Below are positions 7,117-15,566 of a stretch of DNA of 21,033 nucleotides, in pieces. Position 1 is the first letter of the stretch; each line of letters starts with the position of its first letter. This DNA comes from Thiobacillus sp. (GTDB lineage: Bacteria > Pseudomonadota > Gammaproteobacteria > Burkholderiales > Thiobacillaceae). Both the position numbers and the translations under genes were made by a program. The stretch is from assembly GCA_024710445.1 (NCBI GenBank), contig JANJUT010000264.1, forward strand, positions 1-21,033. Reading direction: 5' to 3'. The notes below the pieces were generated by a model. It was not told the DNA's origin. It did no database searches and saw nothing but the letters and a program-made list of their open reading frames with translations.

Positions 7117-9903
7117 ATGATCAGCCTGATCTCAACCCGTTTTGCGCATTACCGACCCGGCCCACGCCTACTGTGGCAGTTCGTGCTGCTCGTGCTTGTG
7201 CTCCTCCCTGGTCACCCCTGCCATGCGTTCAGCCCTGCTTTCTACTATGGGCCGTCGAATTTTCCGCATGAGATGCAGGCATTCAACACCTGGGTCGTCG
7301 AGCCTGCTCAATTCAGCGACCCCAAACTCATTGCCCAGCACCAGGACAAGCTGTTCGCCTATGTCAGCCTCGGGGAAGTCGATGCAACACGCCCCTACAT
7401 GTCCAGAATGCCGTCCACCTGGCTGCGGGGTGACAACCCCGCCTGGAAAAGCCGTGTGATTGACCAGTCTGCGGCGGGCTGGCCCCGGTTCTTCGTGGAT
7501 GAAGTGATCTCACCGCTGCATAAACAGGGCTATCGCAACTTTTTCCTCGACACGCTGGACTCCTACCACCTGATTGCCACCACGCCCGAAGCACGGCAAA
7601 AACAGGAGCAGGGCATGATCGAGGCAATCCACCTGCTGAAATCGCGCTTCCCCGACGCCCGCCTGATCGTCAATCGCGGATTTGAAATCCTGCCCCATAT
7701 CAAGGATCTGGTCACAGCCGTTGCGGCCGAGTCCCTGTTCCAGTCCTGGAACAACACTTCAAATCGTTACGTTGCGGTAAGCGAAGACGATCGTTCGTGG
7801 CTGCTGGGCCAACTCGTCCGGATACGCGACACGTACAAGCTGCCGGTCATCGTGATCGACTACGCCCCGCCCGCCAAACGCACCCAGGCGCGCGAAATCG
7901 CCGCCAGGATCCGGGCGAAGGGCTTCATTCCCTGGGTCAGCGATGGCCATCTGACCGGCATGGGGGTCGGTGCGCTTGAAATCCTCCCGCGCAGGATATT
8001 GATGCTGTATGACGAGAAGCCGGACGGTGACGTACTCAAGGAAAGCCAGCTGCACCGCTATGCGGCCATGCCCCTCAACTACCTGGGTTACGTCCCGGAG
8101 TACCGCAACGTCCAGACTGAAGGCCTGCCCGACGCATCGCCAGCCGGGCACTACGCCGGCATCGTCACCTGGTTCACCTCGACCGAAACGAGCAATGGCC
8201 CCGCACTGGAGAAATGGCTGTTGCAGCAGGCAGAGGACGGCATACCCATCGCCACCCTGGGCTATTTCGGCTTTGATTTAGCCGGCAGGGCCGGAAGCCG
8301 GCTGGGATTCAAGTACCAGCCCCGCACCGCCAGAAATGCCATTCATGTGCTTGCCTCGACACCCGAGGCGGCATTCGAAACCACACCCTTGCCGCTGACA
8401 GACGAATTCTTCCCGCTTGCGGCCGGTCCCCAGGCCCAGGTCTGGCTGCAGACCAGCGACGGCAAGGACACACAGGATGCCGTGGCCATCACCCCCTGGG
8501 GTGGATACGCACTCTCGCCTTTCGTCGTCAACAGCCTGGGACCGAACGACAGGGTAAGCACCAGCTGGGTCATCAACCCCATCGCATTTTTCAGGCAGGC
8601 GCTGAAGCTGCCCGATGTTCCGGTTCCGGATGTCACGACGGAAAATGGCCAGCGATTGCTGATCACACACATCGATGGCGATGGATTTGCGAGCAAGGCC
8701 GAATTTCCCGGCTCGCCGTGGGCAGCCGACGTGTTGTATCGGGAAATTCTGCAGCGCTACACCCTGCCCACCACGGTCTCCGTCATTGAAGGCGAGATAG
8801 CGAAAGACGGGCTGTACCCAAAACTTGTCGGCACACTTGAACCGATCGCCCGCAAGATATTTGCCTTGCCGCATGTCGAGGCCGCGAGCCATTCCTTTTC
8901 CCATCCATTCCGCTGGGAGAAGCTCACAGCAGGCAGCGAAAATGAAGGCTACAACCTGGCCATCCCCGGTTATGCCTACGATGTCGACCGTGAAATCAGC
9001 GGGTCGGTGAAATACGTTGAAAGCCTGCTGCCCGCAGGAAAACACTGCGGGATGTTTCTCTGGACAGGCGAGTGCAACCCCGACAAGACCACGCTGGAAA
9101 AAACCTATCAGGGCAATCTGCTGAACATGAACGGCGGCGATACCACCATGTCCCGCATGAACCCCACGCTCACCGCCGTCGCTCCGCTGGGCATACCCAG
9201 GGACGGAATTTTCCAGGTCTACGCGCCCAACCAGAACGAGAACATGTACACCAGCCTGTGGACCGGGCCGTTCTATGGCTACGAGCGCGCGATCGAAACC
9301 TTCCAGCTCACGGACAAGCCCCTGCGTCTCAAGCCCATCAACATTTATTACCACACCTACTCGGCCAGCAAGCCGGCGTCACTCAAGGCGCTTAAAAAGG
9401 TATACGACTGGGCGCTGAGCCAGCCGGTGTTGCCATTGCATGCCTCGGCCTATGCCCGCAAGGTGCTTGATTTCAACGAGCAGACCCTCGCCCGCGAAGG
9501 GGATGGCTGGCGTATCGCGGGCGGCGGCGAAACCCGCACGCTGCGTATCCCCAGGCGCATGGGCTATCCCGATCTCGCGCGCAGCGAGAACATCCTCGGC
9601 TGGTGGGATGAAGGCGACACCCGCTATGTGCATCTTGCCGGTGCCCCCTCAAGCTTGCTGGTCCTGGCCGGGCAGCCTGCCAACCGGCCCTGGCTCGCCC
9701 GCGCAAACGGGCGCATCAGCCCTTCCCAATCCGGCTGGACGTTTAACGCCGCCCAGCCCCTGAAGGTGGAACTGGGAGGCGTCGGACAGTGCACCGTTCT
9801 GGTCGATGGCCGCCCTGCCGCACTGCAGCGCAAAGCAAATGGATACGCGTCCCTGAGCCTCGCCGCCCGCACCGCCCACATCGAGGTGCGCTGTGCCCAA
9901 TAA
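7117..9903 (+). CDS. pelA: Pel polysaccharide hydrolase/deacetylase PelA
   Basis: PelA is the periplasmic enzyme that deacetylates the GalNAc-rich Pel polymer and can hydrolyse it. The 928-residue protein matches the family size (about 950). Residues ~1-37 are a signal peptide (LLWQFVLLVLVLLPGHPCHA). Residues ~40-300 are the GH114/GH166-like hydrolase domain with YYGPSNF, AYVSLGEVD, FFLDTLDSYH (D145, D148) and AESLFQSW (E205, the probable catalytic acid). After a linker domain (~300-510) comes the polysaccharide deacetylase: HIDGDGF (D520, D522) and SHSFSHPF (H592, H596), the usual metal-binding Asp and His-x3-His. An Ig-like C-terminus follows. The ATG at 7117 has no Shine-Dalgarno, but an in-frame TAA at 7093-7095 and the signal peptide leave no better start. 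It overlaps pelB by 11 nt. Confidence 0.95.
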   Translation: MISLISTRFAHYRPGPRLLWQFVLLVLVLLPGHPCHAFSPAFYYGPSNFPHEMQAFNTWVVEPAQFSDPKLIAQHQDKLFAYVSLGEVDATRPYMSRMPSTWLRGDNPAWKSRVIDQSAAGWPRFFVDEVISPLHKQGYRNFFLDTLDSYHLIATTPEARQKQEQGMIEAIHLLKSRFPDARLIVNRGFEILPHIKDLVTAVAAESLFQSWNNTSNRYVAVSEDDRSWLLGQLVRIRDTYKLPVIVIDYAPPAKRTQAREIAARIRAKGFIPWVSDGHLTGMGVGALEILPRRILMLYDEKPDGDVLKESQLHRYAAMPLNYLGYVPEYRNVQTEGLPDASPAGHYAGIVTWFTSTETSNGPALEKWLLQQAEDGIPIATLGYFGFDLAGRAGSRLGFKYQPRTARNAIHVLASTPEAAFETTPLPLTDEFFPLAAGPQAQVWLQTSDGKDTQDAVAITPWGGYALSPFVVNSLGPNDRVSTSWVINPIAFFRQALKLPDVPVPDVTTENGQRLLITHIDGDGFASKAEFPGSPWAADVLYREILQRYTLPTTVSVIEGEIAKDGLYPKLVGTLEPIARKIFALPHVEAASHSFSHPFRWEKLTAGSENEGYNLAIPGYAYDVDREISGSVKYVESLLPAGKHCGMFLWTGECNPDKTTLEKTYQGNLLNMNGGDTTMSRMNPTLTAVAPLGIPRDGIFQVYAPNQNENMYTSLWTGPFYGYERAIETFQLTDKPLRLKPINIYYHTYSASKPASLKALKKVYDWALSQPVLPLHASAYARKVLDFNEQTLAREGDGWRIAGGGETRTLRIPRRMGYPDLARSENILGWWDEGDTRYVHLAGAPSSLLVLAGQPANRPWLARANGRISPSQSGWTFNAAQPLKVELGGVGQCTVLVDGRPAALQRKANGYASLSLAARTAHIEVRCAQ

Positions 9904-12900
9904 ACCGGTGCTCCCTAAATCCATACGCAACAAGACCTACACCCTGCCCCAGGGCCGCAAGGAGCGGCTGCGACTTTTAAGCTGGCCCAGGATCCTGATC
10001 TTTACGCTACTGATCATCGCGGTCATGGCACTGCTCTATCCGCGCACCCGGCTGATCGATGAAATCATGCACACCAATGGACAGGACCCGCTCAGCCGCA
10101 ACTATCTGCTGAACCTGCTGAAAAGCGACCCGGGGAACGCCCAGCTCCAGCTCAAGCGCGCACTGATGCAAATCGATGCCAACCAGTTGCAGGAAGCCGA
10201 GCAGCTGATACTGGAATTGCAGCATCAAAACGATCCCGCCATCCGCATTCAGCTTGCACAGGCGCTACTCAAGTTGCGTGAACAACAGACATTCATCCAC
10301 CCAACCGGCAGCCTGCCCAGACAACACGCGCTCCCCGCCTTGCACCAGGCGCTGGCCGCACTCGGCGAACTGCCTCTTGATGCCCGGGCGCGTGAAGCCC
10401 TGGCGGAAAAAGCTGCAGCCTATGGCGCGAGCGACCAGGCCATCCGGCTGTATCGCCGCCTGGCCAAGGATGCAGACCCGGCATCCCGGCTGAAGTGGCT
10501 GGAAAAAGCGGCCCGGACTGCGCTCTCGCTGGGCCGCTATCGGGAAGCCGCAGCCCTGTACTTTGAAGTACGCCATCTGCATCCAGCGCTCACTCAGCAA
10601 AAAACCAGTTTCCAGGCAGGCGTGCGTGCGCTCCAGTCCGGCAACCTCCCCGCCGAAGCGCTCGACCAGGCTGAAAACCAGCTCGGCAATCTGGCAGGCG
10701 AACCCGACATGCTGCTGTTCATGGTGCGACTGGCCCAGGCAGCGAACCGGAATGACCGTGCCGAATTTTATGTGCGCAAGCTGTTGCGTTATGCCGAGCT
10801 GGGCGGGCGGATCTATCTGGCTGCCGGATACACACAGCCTGTCTCCTCGCCAGCGCTGAGCGATGCCCTGGGCATATCGAAGCAACATCCCGACTGCCAA
10901 GAGCGCAGCCGCACCACTTGCTGGGCACGCTTGCCAGGCAGTCAGCCGCCACGCGCCGCTGCCGCATTCAAGCCGGCCAGCCAGCAACCCCAGCTGCCTT
11001 TCGACGACGAAATCTACCGTCTGGGCTACGACGTCTTTCTCGCCAACCGCAACGTCCCCAACGCCTATGTCGTGGCGGCGGCAGCGGTCAGGCAGGCGCC
11101 GGACAACGACGGCTGGCGTGAACGGCTGGCCAGGGTAGCGGAATGGGACGGCAAGCCCGCCATTGCGCTGGAACAGTGGCGCTATCTCGCTGTGCGCCAG
11201 AACAACGAACAGGCCTGGCAAGCCATGCTGCGCCTGGGGCCGGGATTGTTCGACGAAGAAACAGTCGTGCTGGCGCTGCTGCATGAACACCAGCAGGGCC
11301 GCCTGAACGATGTGCGTCTGCTGCGTCTGGTACAGGCATTTGAGGCCATGGGCGAAGCCCGCAAAGGCGTGGAATTTCTTCAGCAGGCGTATCAAAAGTC
11401 TCCGCGCAGGATCCTGCTCGAGCAGCAGGCCTGGCTGGAAGAACGATTGGGCATGCCCGACGCGGCTATCGCCAGCCTGCGCAGGCTGAACCGGAAGCAC
11501 GGCCTGTCCACAGGCGAGGTCAGCCGTCTGGCAACACTCCTCATCGCCCGGGGCGACATGGCTGCAGCCTATCAAACCCTGCAACGCCACCAGACGCCAG
11601 CCACCCAACAGGACCGGGCTTACCAGGGGCTGATGGCCGAACTCGCGTGGCGCCTGCAGGACGTCAGCAACGCCAGGCGCATTTATCAGGCGCTGTACGC
11701 CAAAGGCTCGCTGGAATCCTACGAAGCCGAACGGCTGATTCTGTTGATGCGGGAAAACAGTCCCGATGCCGCGGCCCGGCTTGCCACGCATTACTGGAAC
11801 CAGACCCGCCAACCGCGCTATCTGCATCTTGCGCTTGAGCTCTACAGCCAGACCCGCAACATCGCGGCTGCCGAAGCCCTGCTGGCCAGCCTGACACCTG
11901 CCGAACTCAAGTCACAGGAACAGCAAACCCGCTTCCTGCAGATTCGTGCCGACCTGCATCGCGCACACGGCAATCTGGCCGCGGCCATCCGCGACCTGCA
12001 GCGCGCCGTGCATATCATGCCTGCCGACATGGGCCTGAACGCACAGTTGCTGTGGCTGCTGATCGAAGCCCGGGATACCACCCAGCTTGCTGCGCGCCTT
12101 GCCCAGTACCATCCACACGCGCTGGGCGAACCCGCGCTGTGGGGGCCGGTCGGCGCAGGCTTCGCACTGCTGTCGAACGCGCGCGATGCCCTGCCCTACT
12201 ATGCCCGCCAGGCCGCCGCCCATCGCGATGACTACCTCTGGCAGGTGGGCTACGCGCAGGTACTCGAAGAAGCCGGACAGGCAGACATGGCCTGGCGTAT
12301 TCGCCGTTACGCCTGGCTGAACCTGAAACGCAGCGGCCAGCCCGGTCCCGAGCAGCGCGAACAATGGCAGGCGATGGCCACGCTGTCATTGCGTTTGTCT
12401 CCGGGTGACGCCAGTGCGCAGTGGCTGCGCGAATGGCTGCGCCTGGATACGGCCGATCGGCAGCAACACACGCCCGAAGCCAGGGAACTGGCCACGGCCT
12501 GGTTCCTGTCCAATGAGCAATACGAATCCGCGCGCCTCTGGCTGACCCGGCAATATGGCAGGCAACTGCAGGCCCCCGGCTGGGCCGAAGCCGCCCTGGC
12601 CCTGCAAAGCAACGACAAGGCTGCGCTGAAACGCATCGCGGAAGGCGGCGGCGATGGCATCACGCCCGAGGTTCGCGTCGATGCGGCCCTGCAACTGCGC
12701 GAGTACGCGCTTGCGCGCAAACTGGCGGAGGCCGGCCTGGACATCACGCCCGACAACGACGTGCTGCATCTCCAGCTCACGGAAAGCGTCTGGCAGCAAC
12801 AAAACCGGGGGGGTGCAGGATTCCGCACCGAAGAACTCGGCGCACTCAAACGGCAGGGCTGGCAAGTCAACGGGCAATGGCCGGTAAAGCCCAACCTCAA

Positions 12901-13705
12901 GATGGGCCTGGAACTGTCGGATGAGCGCTTGTCCAGCCTGGATCGTGGGCGACTGATCAATCTGCCCAGCAGTGACCGTCGACTCACGCTCTCGGGCCGC
13001 CTGGCACAGGAAAACGGCGAAACCGGGCTGAAGCTGTTTGTTCGCAACGCACTCAAATCCTTCGCCGGTCTCCAGCTCGATCATGAACTGCGCTTCGACC
13101 GCCGCCTGCGTGTCACGGGCACACTGGGCTACCAGCTCGACGCCGACGAAAACGATGTTCTGAGTGCAGGCGGCATGAAAGACTCGCTCAAGCTCAGTGC
13201 CGAATGGCTGATCAGCAAGCGCGACTACCTGCTGGCCGATCTGTCCACCAGCCGCTATTACAGCCAGGACCGCACCTATCTCGGCAAGGGCACGGGGCTG
13301 ACTGCCCAACTGGGCCATCACTTCCGCACCGAGTACCCGGATTTCACCTTCAAGCTGCTGGGCAGCGCGTATGGCTTTAGCGACGACAGCAATGCAAACG
13401 GCGCGATCCATACCCTGTTGTCGCCGGGCGCGGCCGTCATGCCGGACAGCTACAACCAGTACGGCTTCGGCCTCAGCGTCGGCGAGACCGTCAGCGAACA
13501 GTTCAGTCGTGTATTCAGGCCTTACGCCCTGTTCGATGTGCTGAAGAGCTCGAACGCGGACTGGGGATACGGCATGGAACTGGGTTTTGTATTCAGCCCC
13601 ACCGGAAATGACTGGCTGCGAGGCCGCTATCGCAAGGGCCAGAACACCTTTGGCAGTGGCCAGGACGCCAACCTGCTGGACCTGGAATATCGGTATCTTT
13701 TTTAA
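9893..13705 (+). CDS. pelB: Pel outer-membrane export protein PelB (TPR scaffold plus beta-barrel)
   Basis: PelB carries Pel across the outer membrane; its periplasmic TPR part recruits PelA. The protein has 1270 residues, somewhat longer than the ~1190 of P. aeruginosa. An N-terminal basic segment is followed by one membrane helix (~31-49, PRILIFTLLIIAVMALLYP). Helical TPR-like repeats then run from ~70 to ~960, broken at ~330-370 by a Pro/Ala/Gln-rich linker with a Cys pair (C335, C343). From ~975 the sequence becomes alternating polar/hydrophobic strands and ends LDLEYRYLF, the aromatic C-terminus of an outer-membrane barrel. The start is GTG with GAGGT 6 nt upstream, lying inside the end of pelA, so translational coupling is likely. 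A G7 tract (12807-12813) sits at the TPR-barrel junction. Confidence 0.94.
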   Translation: MPNKPVLPKSIRNKTYTLPQGRKERLRLLSWPRILIFTLLIIAVMALLYPRTRLIDEIMHTNGQDPLSRNYLLNLLKSDPGNAQLQLKRALMQIDANQLQEAEQLILELQHQNDPAIRIQLAQALLKLREQQTFIHPTGSLPRQHALPALHQALAALGELPLDARAREALAEKAAAYGASDQAIRLYRRLAKDADPASRLKWLEKAARTALSLGRYREAAALYFEVRHLHPALTQQKTSFQAGVRALQSGNLPAEALDQAENQLGNLAGEPDMLLFMVRLAQAANRNDRAEFYVRKLLRYAELGGRIYLAAGYTQPVSSPALSDALGISKQHPDCQERSRTTCWARLPGSQPPRAAAAFKPASQQPQLPFDDEIYRLGYDVFLANRNVPNAYVVAAAAVRQAPDNDGWRERLARVAEWDGKPAIALEQWRYLAVRQNNEQAWQAMLRLGPGLFDEETVVLALLHEHQQGRLNDVRLLRLVQAFEAMGEARKGVEFLQQAYQKSPRRILLEQQAWLEERLGMPDAAIASLRRLNRKHGLSTGEVSRLATLLIARGDMAAAYQTLQRHQTPATQQDRAYQGLMAELAWRLQDVSNARRIYQALYAKGSLESYEAERLILLMRENSPDAAARLATHYWNQTRQPRYLHLALELYSQTRNIAAAEALLASLTPAELKSQEQQTRFLQIRADLHRAHGNLAAAIRDLQRAVHIMPADMGLNAQLLWLLIEARDTTQLAARLAQYHPHALGEPALWGPVGAGFALLSNARDALPYYARQAAAHRDDYLWQVGYAQVLEEAGQADMAWRIRRYAWLNLKRSGQPGPEQREQWQAMATLSLRLSPGDASAQWLREWLRLDTADRQQHTPEARELATAWFLSNEQYESARLWLTRQYGRQLQAPGWAEAALALQSNDKAALKRIAEGGGDGITPEVRVDAALQLREYALARKLAEAGLDITPDNDVLHLQLTESVWQQQNRGGAGFRTEELGALKRQGWQVNGQWPVKPNLKMGLELSDERLSSLDRGRLINLPSSDRRLTLSGRLAQENGETGLKLFVRNALKSFAGLQLDHELRFDRRLRVTGTLGYQLDADENDVLSAGGMKDSLKLSAEWLISKRDYLLADLSTSRYYSQDRTYLGKGTGLTAQLGHHFRTEYPDFTFKLLGSAYGFSDDSNANGAIHTLLSPGAAVMPDSYNQYGFGLSVGETVSEQFSRVFRPYALFDVLKSSNADWGYGMELGFVFSPTGNDWLRGRYRKGQNTFGSGQDANLLDLEYRYLF

Positions 13706-13716
13706 AAGGAAGCGAC

Positions 13717-14256
13717 ATGAAACTGAATCACCTGCTCAACTGGCGGCAACTGGCCGCCCTCCTGCCCCTGGCCCTGCTGGCCAGTGCCTGCACCACGCTG
13801 GAGCACAGCCCCACGGTTGCGCTGGACCGCCAGGCAAGCTGGGCCATCCTGCCGGTTGCCAATCAGTCGGATACACCCCAGGCGGGCCTGCGGCTGGAGA
13901 GCCTGCTCGACAGCCAGCTGCGCAGCAAAGGCATCCAGACCCTGCAGCGCTACCCGGCCGAGCCCAGCGCCGAACTCCTGCTTGACCCGCGCGAAGTCAA
14001 AGCCAAAGAGCAGGCGATGCAATGGGCCAGGGACCAGGGCATCCGCTACGGCATCACCGGCGCGGTCAACGAATGGCGCTACAAAACCGGCGTGGATGGC
14101 GAACCGGCAGTCGGTTTCACCCTGCAGATCATCAGCGTTCAGGATGGAAAAGTGCTCTATAGCGCCAGCGGTGCACGCACCGGCTGGAGCCGCGAAGCGC
14201 TCTCCGGCGTGGCGCAGAAGTTGACCAACGACATGCTGAATGGCGCGGGAATCTAA
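13717..14256 (+). CDS. pelC: Pel outer-membrane lipoprotein PelC
   Basis: PelC is an outer-membrane-anchored lipoprotein that in P. aeruginosa forms a dodecameric ring guiding the cationic polymer to the PelB barrel. The 179-residue product has a lipoprotein signal peptide with lipobox LASAC (Cys25) followed by TTLEHSP, then WAILPVANQSDTPQAGLRLE, the start of the compact alpha/beta domain. GITGAVNEWRYKTGVDGEPA is the conserved core strand region, and the C-terminal helix ends KLTNDMLNGAGI. The sequence resembles the CsgG/DUF799-like fold family. AAAGGAAG precedes the ATG. The gap from pelB is 11 nt, and 5 nt separate it from pelD. Confidence 0.92.
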   Translation: MKLNHLLNWRQLAALLPLALLASACTTLEHSPTVALDRQASWAILPVANQSDTPQAGLRLESLLDSQLRSKGIQTLQRYPAEPSAELLLDPREVKAKEQAMQWARDQGIRYGITGAVNEWRYKTGVDGEPAVGFTLQIISVQDGKVLYSASGARTGWSREALSGVAQKLTNDMLNGAGI

Positions 14257-14261
14257 ACATC

Positions 14262-15566
14262 ATGGATAGACAGTGGCTGAATCGGCGGCCGACGTTGTTG
14301 GCCGGGCAATCAGCAGAAATCATTCTGCTGAGCCTGATGGCGCTCGGGCTGACCTACTGGATACAACCGCAGGATCCCCTGACGCTGCAGTCGGGTTTCC
14401 CATGGGCCTGGCTTGCGCCGGTATTGCTCGCCCTGCGCTACGGCATGCTCACCGGCCTGTTGTCCGCCGCCATTCTGCTGATCGGCTGGCTGCTGGTCAG
14501 CCACGGCGGCGCGCTGCCCGAGCATCTGCCGACATCCATGCTGCTGGGCGCGCTGATCCTGACCATGATCTGCGGCGAATTCAGCGGCCTGTGGCGAAAC
14601 CGGCATCGCCGCCAGTCGGAACTGAACCAGTACCTCGACCAGCGACTGGAAGAACTGACACGCCAGCACTATCTGCTCAAGCTCTCTCACGACCGGCTGG
14701 AGCAGAATCTCATTTCGCGCCCGTATACCCTGCGTGGCGCACTGGCTGAACTCCGTACACTGTTAAGACAGTCCAACGAACAGGAAAGCCTGCCCGGTGC
14801 AGCCGACTTCATGACGCTGCTGGCTGCGCATTGCCAGCTCACGGCTGCCGGACTTTATCCAGCCAGAAATGGCCGGCTCCAGGATCAGGCCACCGCTGCC
14901 TGTGGCGAAACCGACGCCCTGGCCATGAACGATCCGCTGGTCGTCTACGCGCTGCAGCAGCGCACCCTGGTTCACATCAATCAGGACGCTGGCACGGACG
15001 ACATCCCCAGCCGCTACCTGGTCGCCGCCCCGATTTATCGCGAAGGCGAGCTCGCCGGCATGCTCGCCATCACGCACATGCCTTTCTTTGCATTTCAACA
15101 TGACACCCTGCAGACGCTGGCTGCACTGCTGAGCTATTACGCGGATACCTTCACCTCCAGGCAGGCACACGACACCCTGGCGCACTATCCGGATTGCCCG
15201 CCCGAATTTGCCCAGAACCTTGAGCGCCTGGGTCGGGTTCAGCAGGATTCCGGCGTGAAATCCCATCTGGCCACCCTGCAATTCCCGCTGGACGCACGCG
15301 GCACGGAAATACGCCACAGGATGCTGCGAAGCAAACGCGAGCTGGATTTCTACTGGCTGCGCGACACGCCTGCTTCGCTCCTGATCGCACTGTTTCCGCT
15401 GACCGACGAAGAAGGCATGCAGGGCTACCTCACCCGTGTCAACGCCTGGCTGGAACTGGAATACGGCAACGACAGCCGGGGCCTGGGTATCCATTTCACC
15501 AATCAGGTTCTGGAGCCTCAGCGCACCGCCACCCAGTTGCAGGCGCTGATCGATCATGCTGCCTGA
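14262..15566 (+). CDS. pelD: Inner-membrane c-di-GMP receptor PelD
   Basis: PelD is the inner-membrane receptor that binds c-di-GMP and switches on Pel synthesis. The 434-residue product has about four membrane helices between residues ~15 and ~108, a coiled-coil-like linker (~115-150), a GAF domain (~160-300) and a degenerate GGDEF domain (~310-425). At residues 359-362 it has R-E-L-D, exactly where the RxxD inhibitory site of diguanylate cyclases lies. The GGDEF position five residues on reads DTPAS (368-372), followed by LLIALFPLTD, which matches the strand after GGDEF. It should therefore bind c-di-GMP but not make it. R392 is a candidate for the further binding Arg. pelE starts inside its last codons (11-nt overlap). 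Confidence 0.93.
   Translation: MDRQWLNRRPTLLAGQSAEIILLSLMALGLTYWIQPQDPLTLQSGFPWAWLAPVLLALRYGMLTGLLSAAILLIGWLLVSHGGALPEHLPTSMLLGALILTMICGEFSGLWRNRHRRQSELNQYLDQRLEELTRQHYLLKLSHDRLEQNLISRPYTLRGALAELRTLLRQSNEQESLPGAADFMTLLAAHCQLTAAGLYPARNGRLQDQATAACGETDALAMNDPLVVYALQQRTLVHINQDAGTDDIPSRYLVAAPIYREGELAGMLAITHMPFFAFQHDTLQTLAALLSYYADTFTSRQAHDTLAHYPDCPPEFAQNLERLGRVQQDSGVKSHLATLQFPLDARGTEIRHRMLRSKRELDFYWLRDTPASLLIALFPLTDEEGMQGYLTRVNAWLELEYGNDSRGLGIHFTNQVLEPQRTATQLQALIDHAA

Noticed and set aside
7032..7271. A 79-codon plus-strand frame overlapping the pelA start
   Set aside because: It runs out of frame through the PelA signal peptide and has no ribosome binding site.
8278..9354. A 358-codon minus-strand frame opposite pelA
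   Set aside because: The composition is Gly/Arg/Val-rich without domains, and the plus strand carries the conserved deacetylase motifs.
10265..11827. A 520-codon open frame on the minus strand inside pelB
   Set aside because: It is fully antisense to a well-supported pelB, lacks any recognisable domain, and long antisense frames are expected in high-GC DNA.
12386..13411. A 341-codon minus-strand frame opposite the PelB barrel
   Set aside because: The plus strand shows clear beta-barrel patterning and the minus product has no recognisable features.
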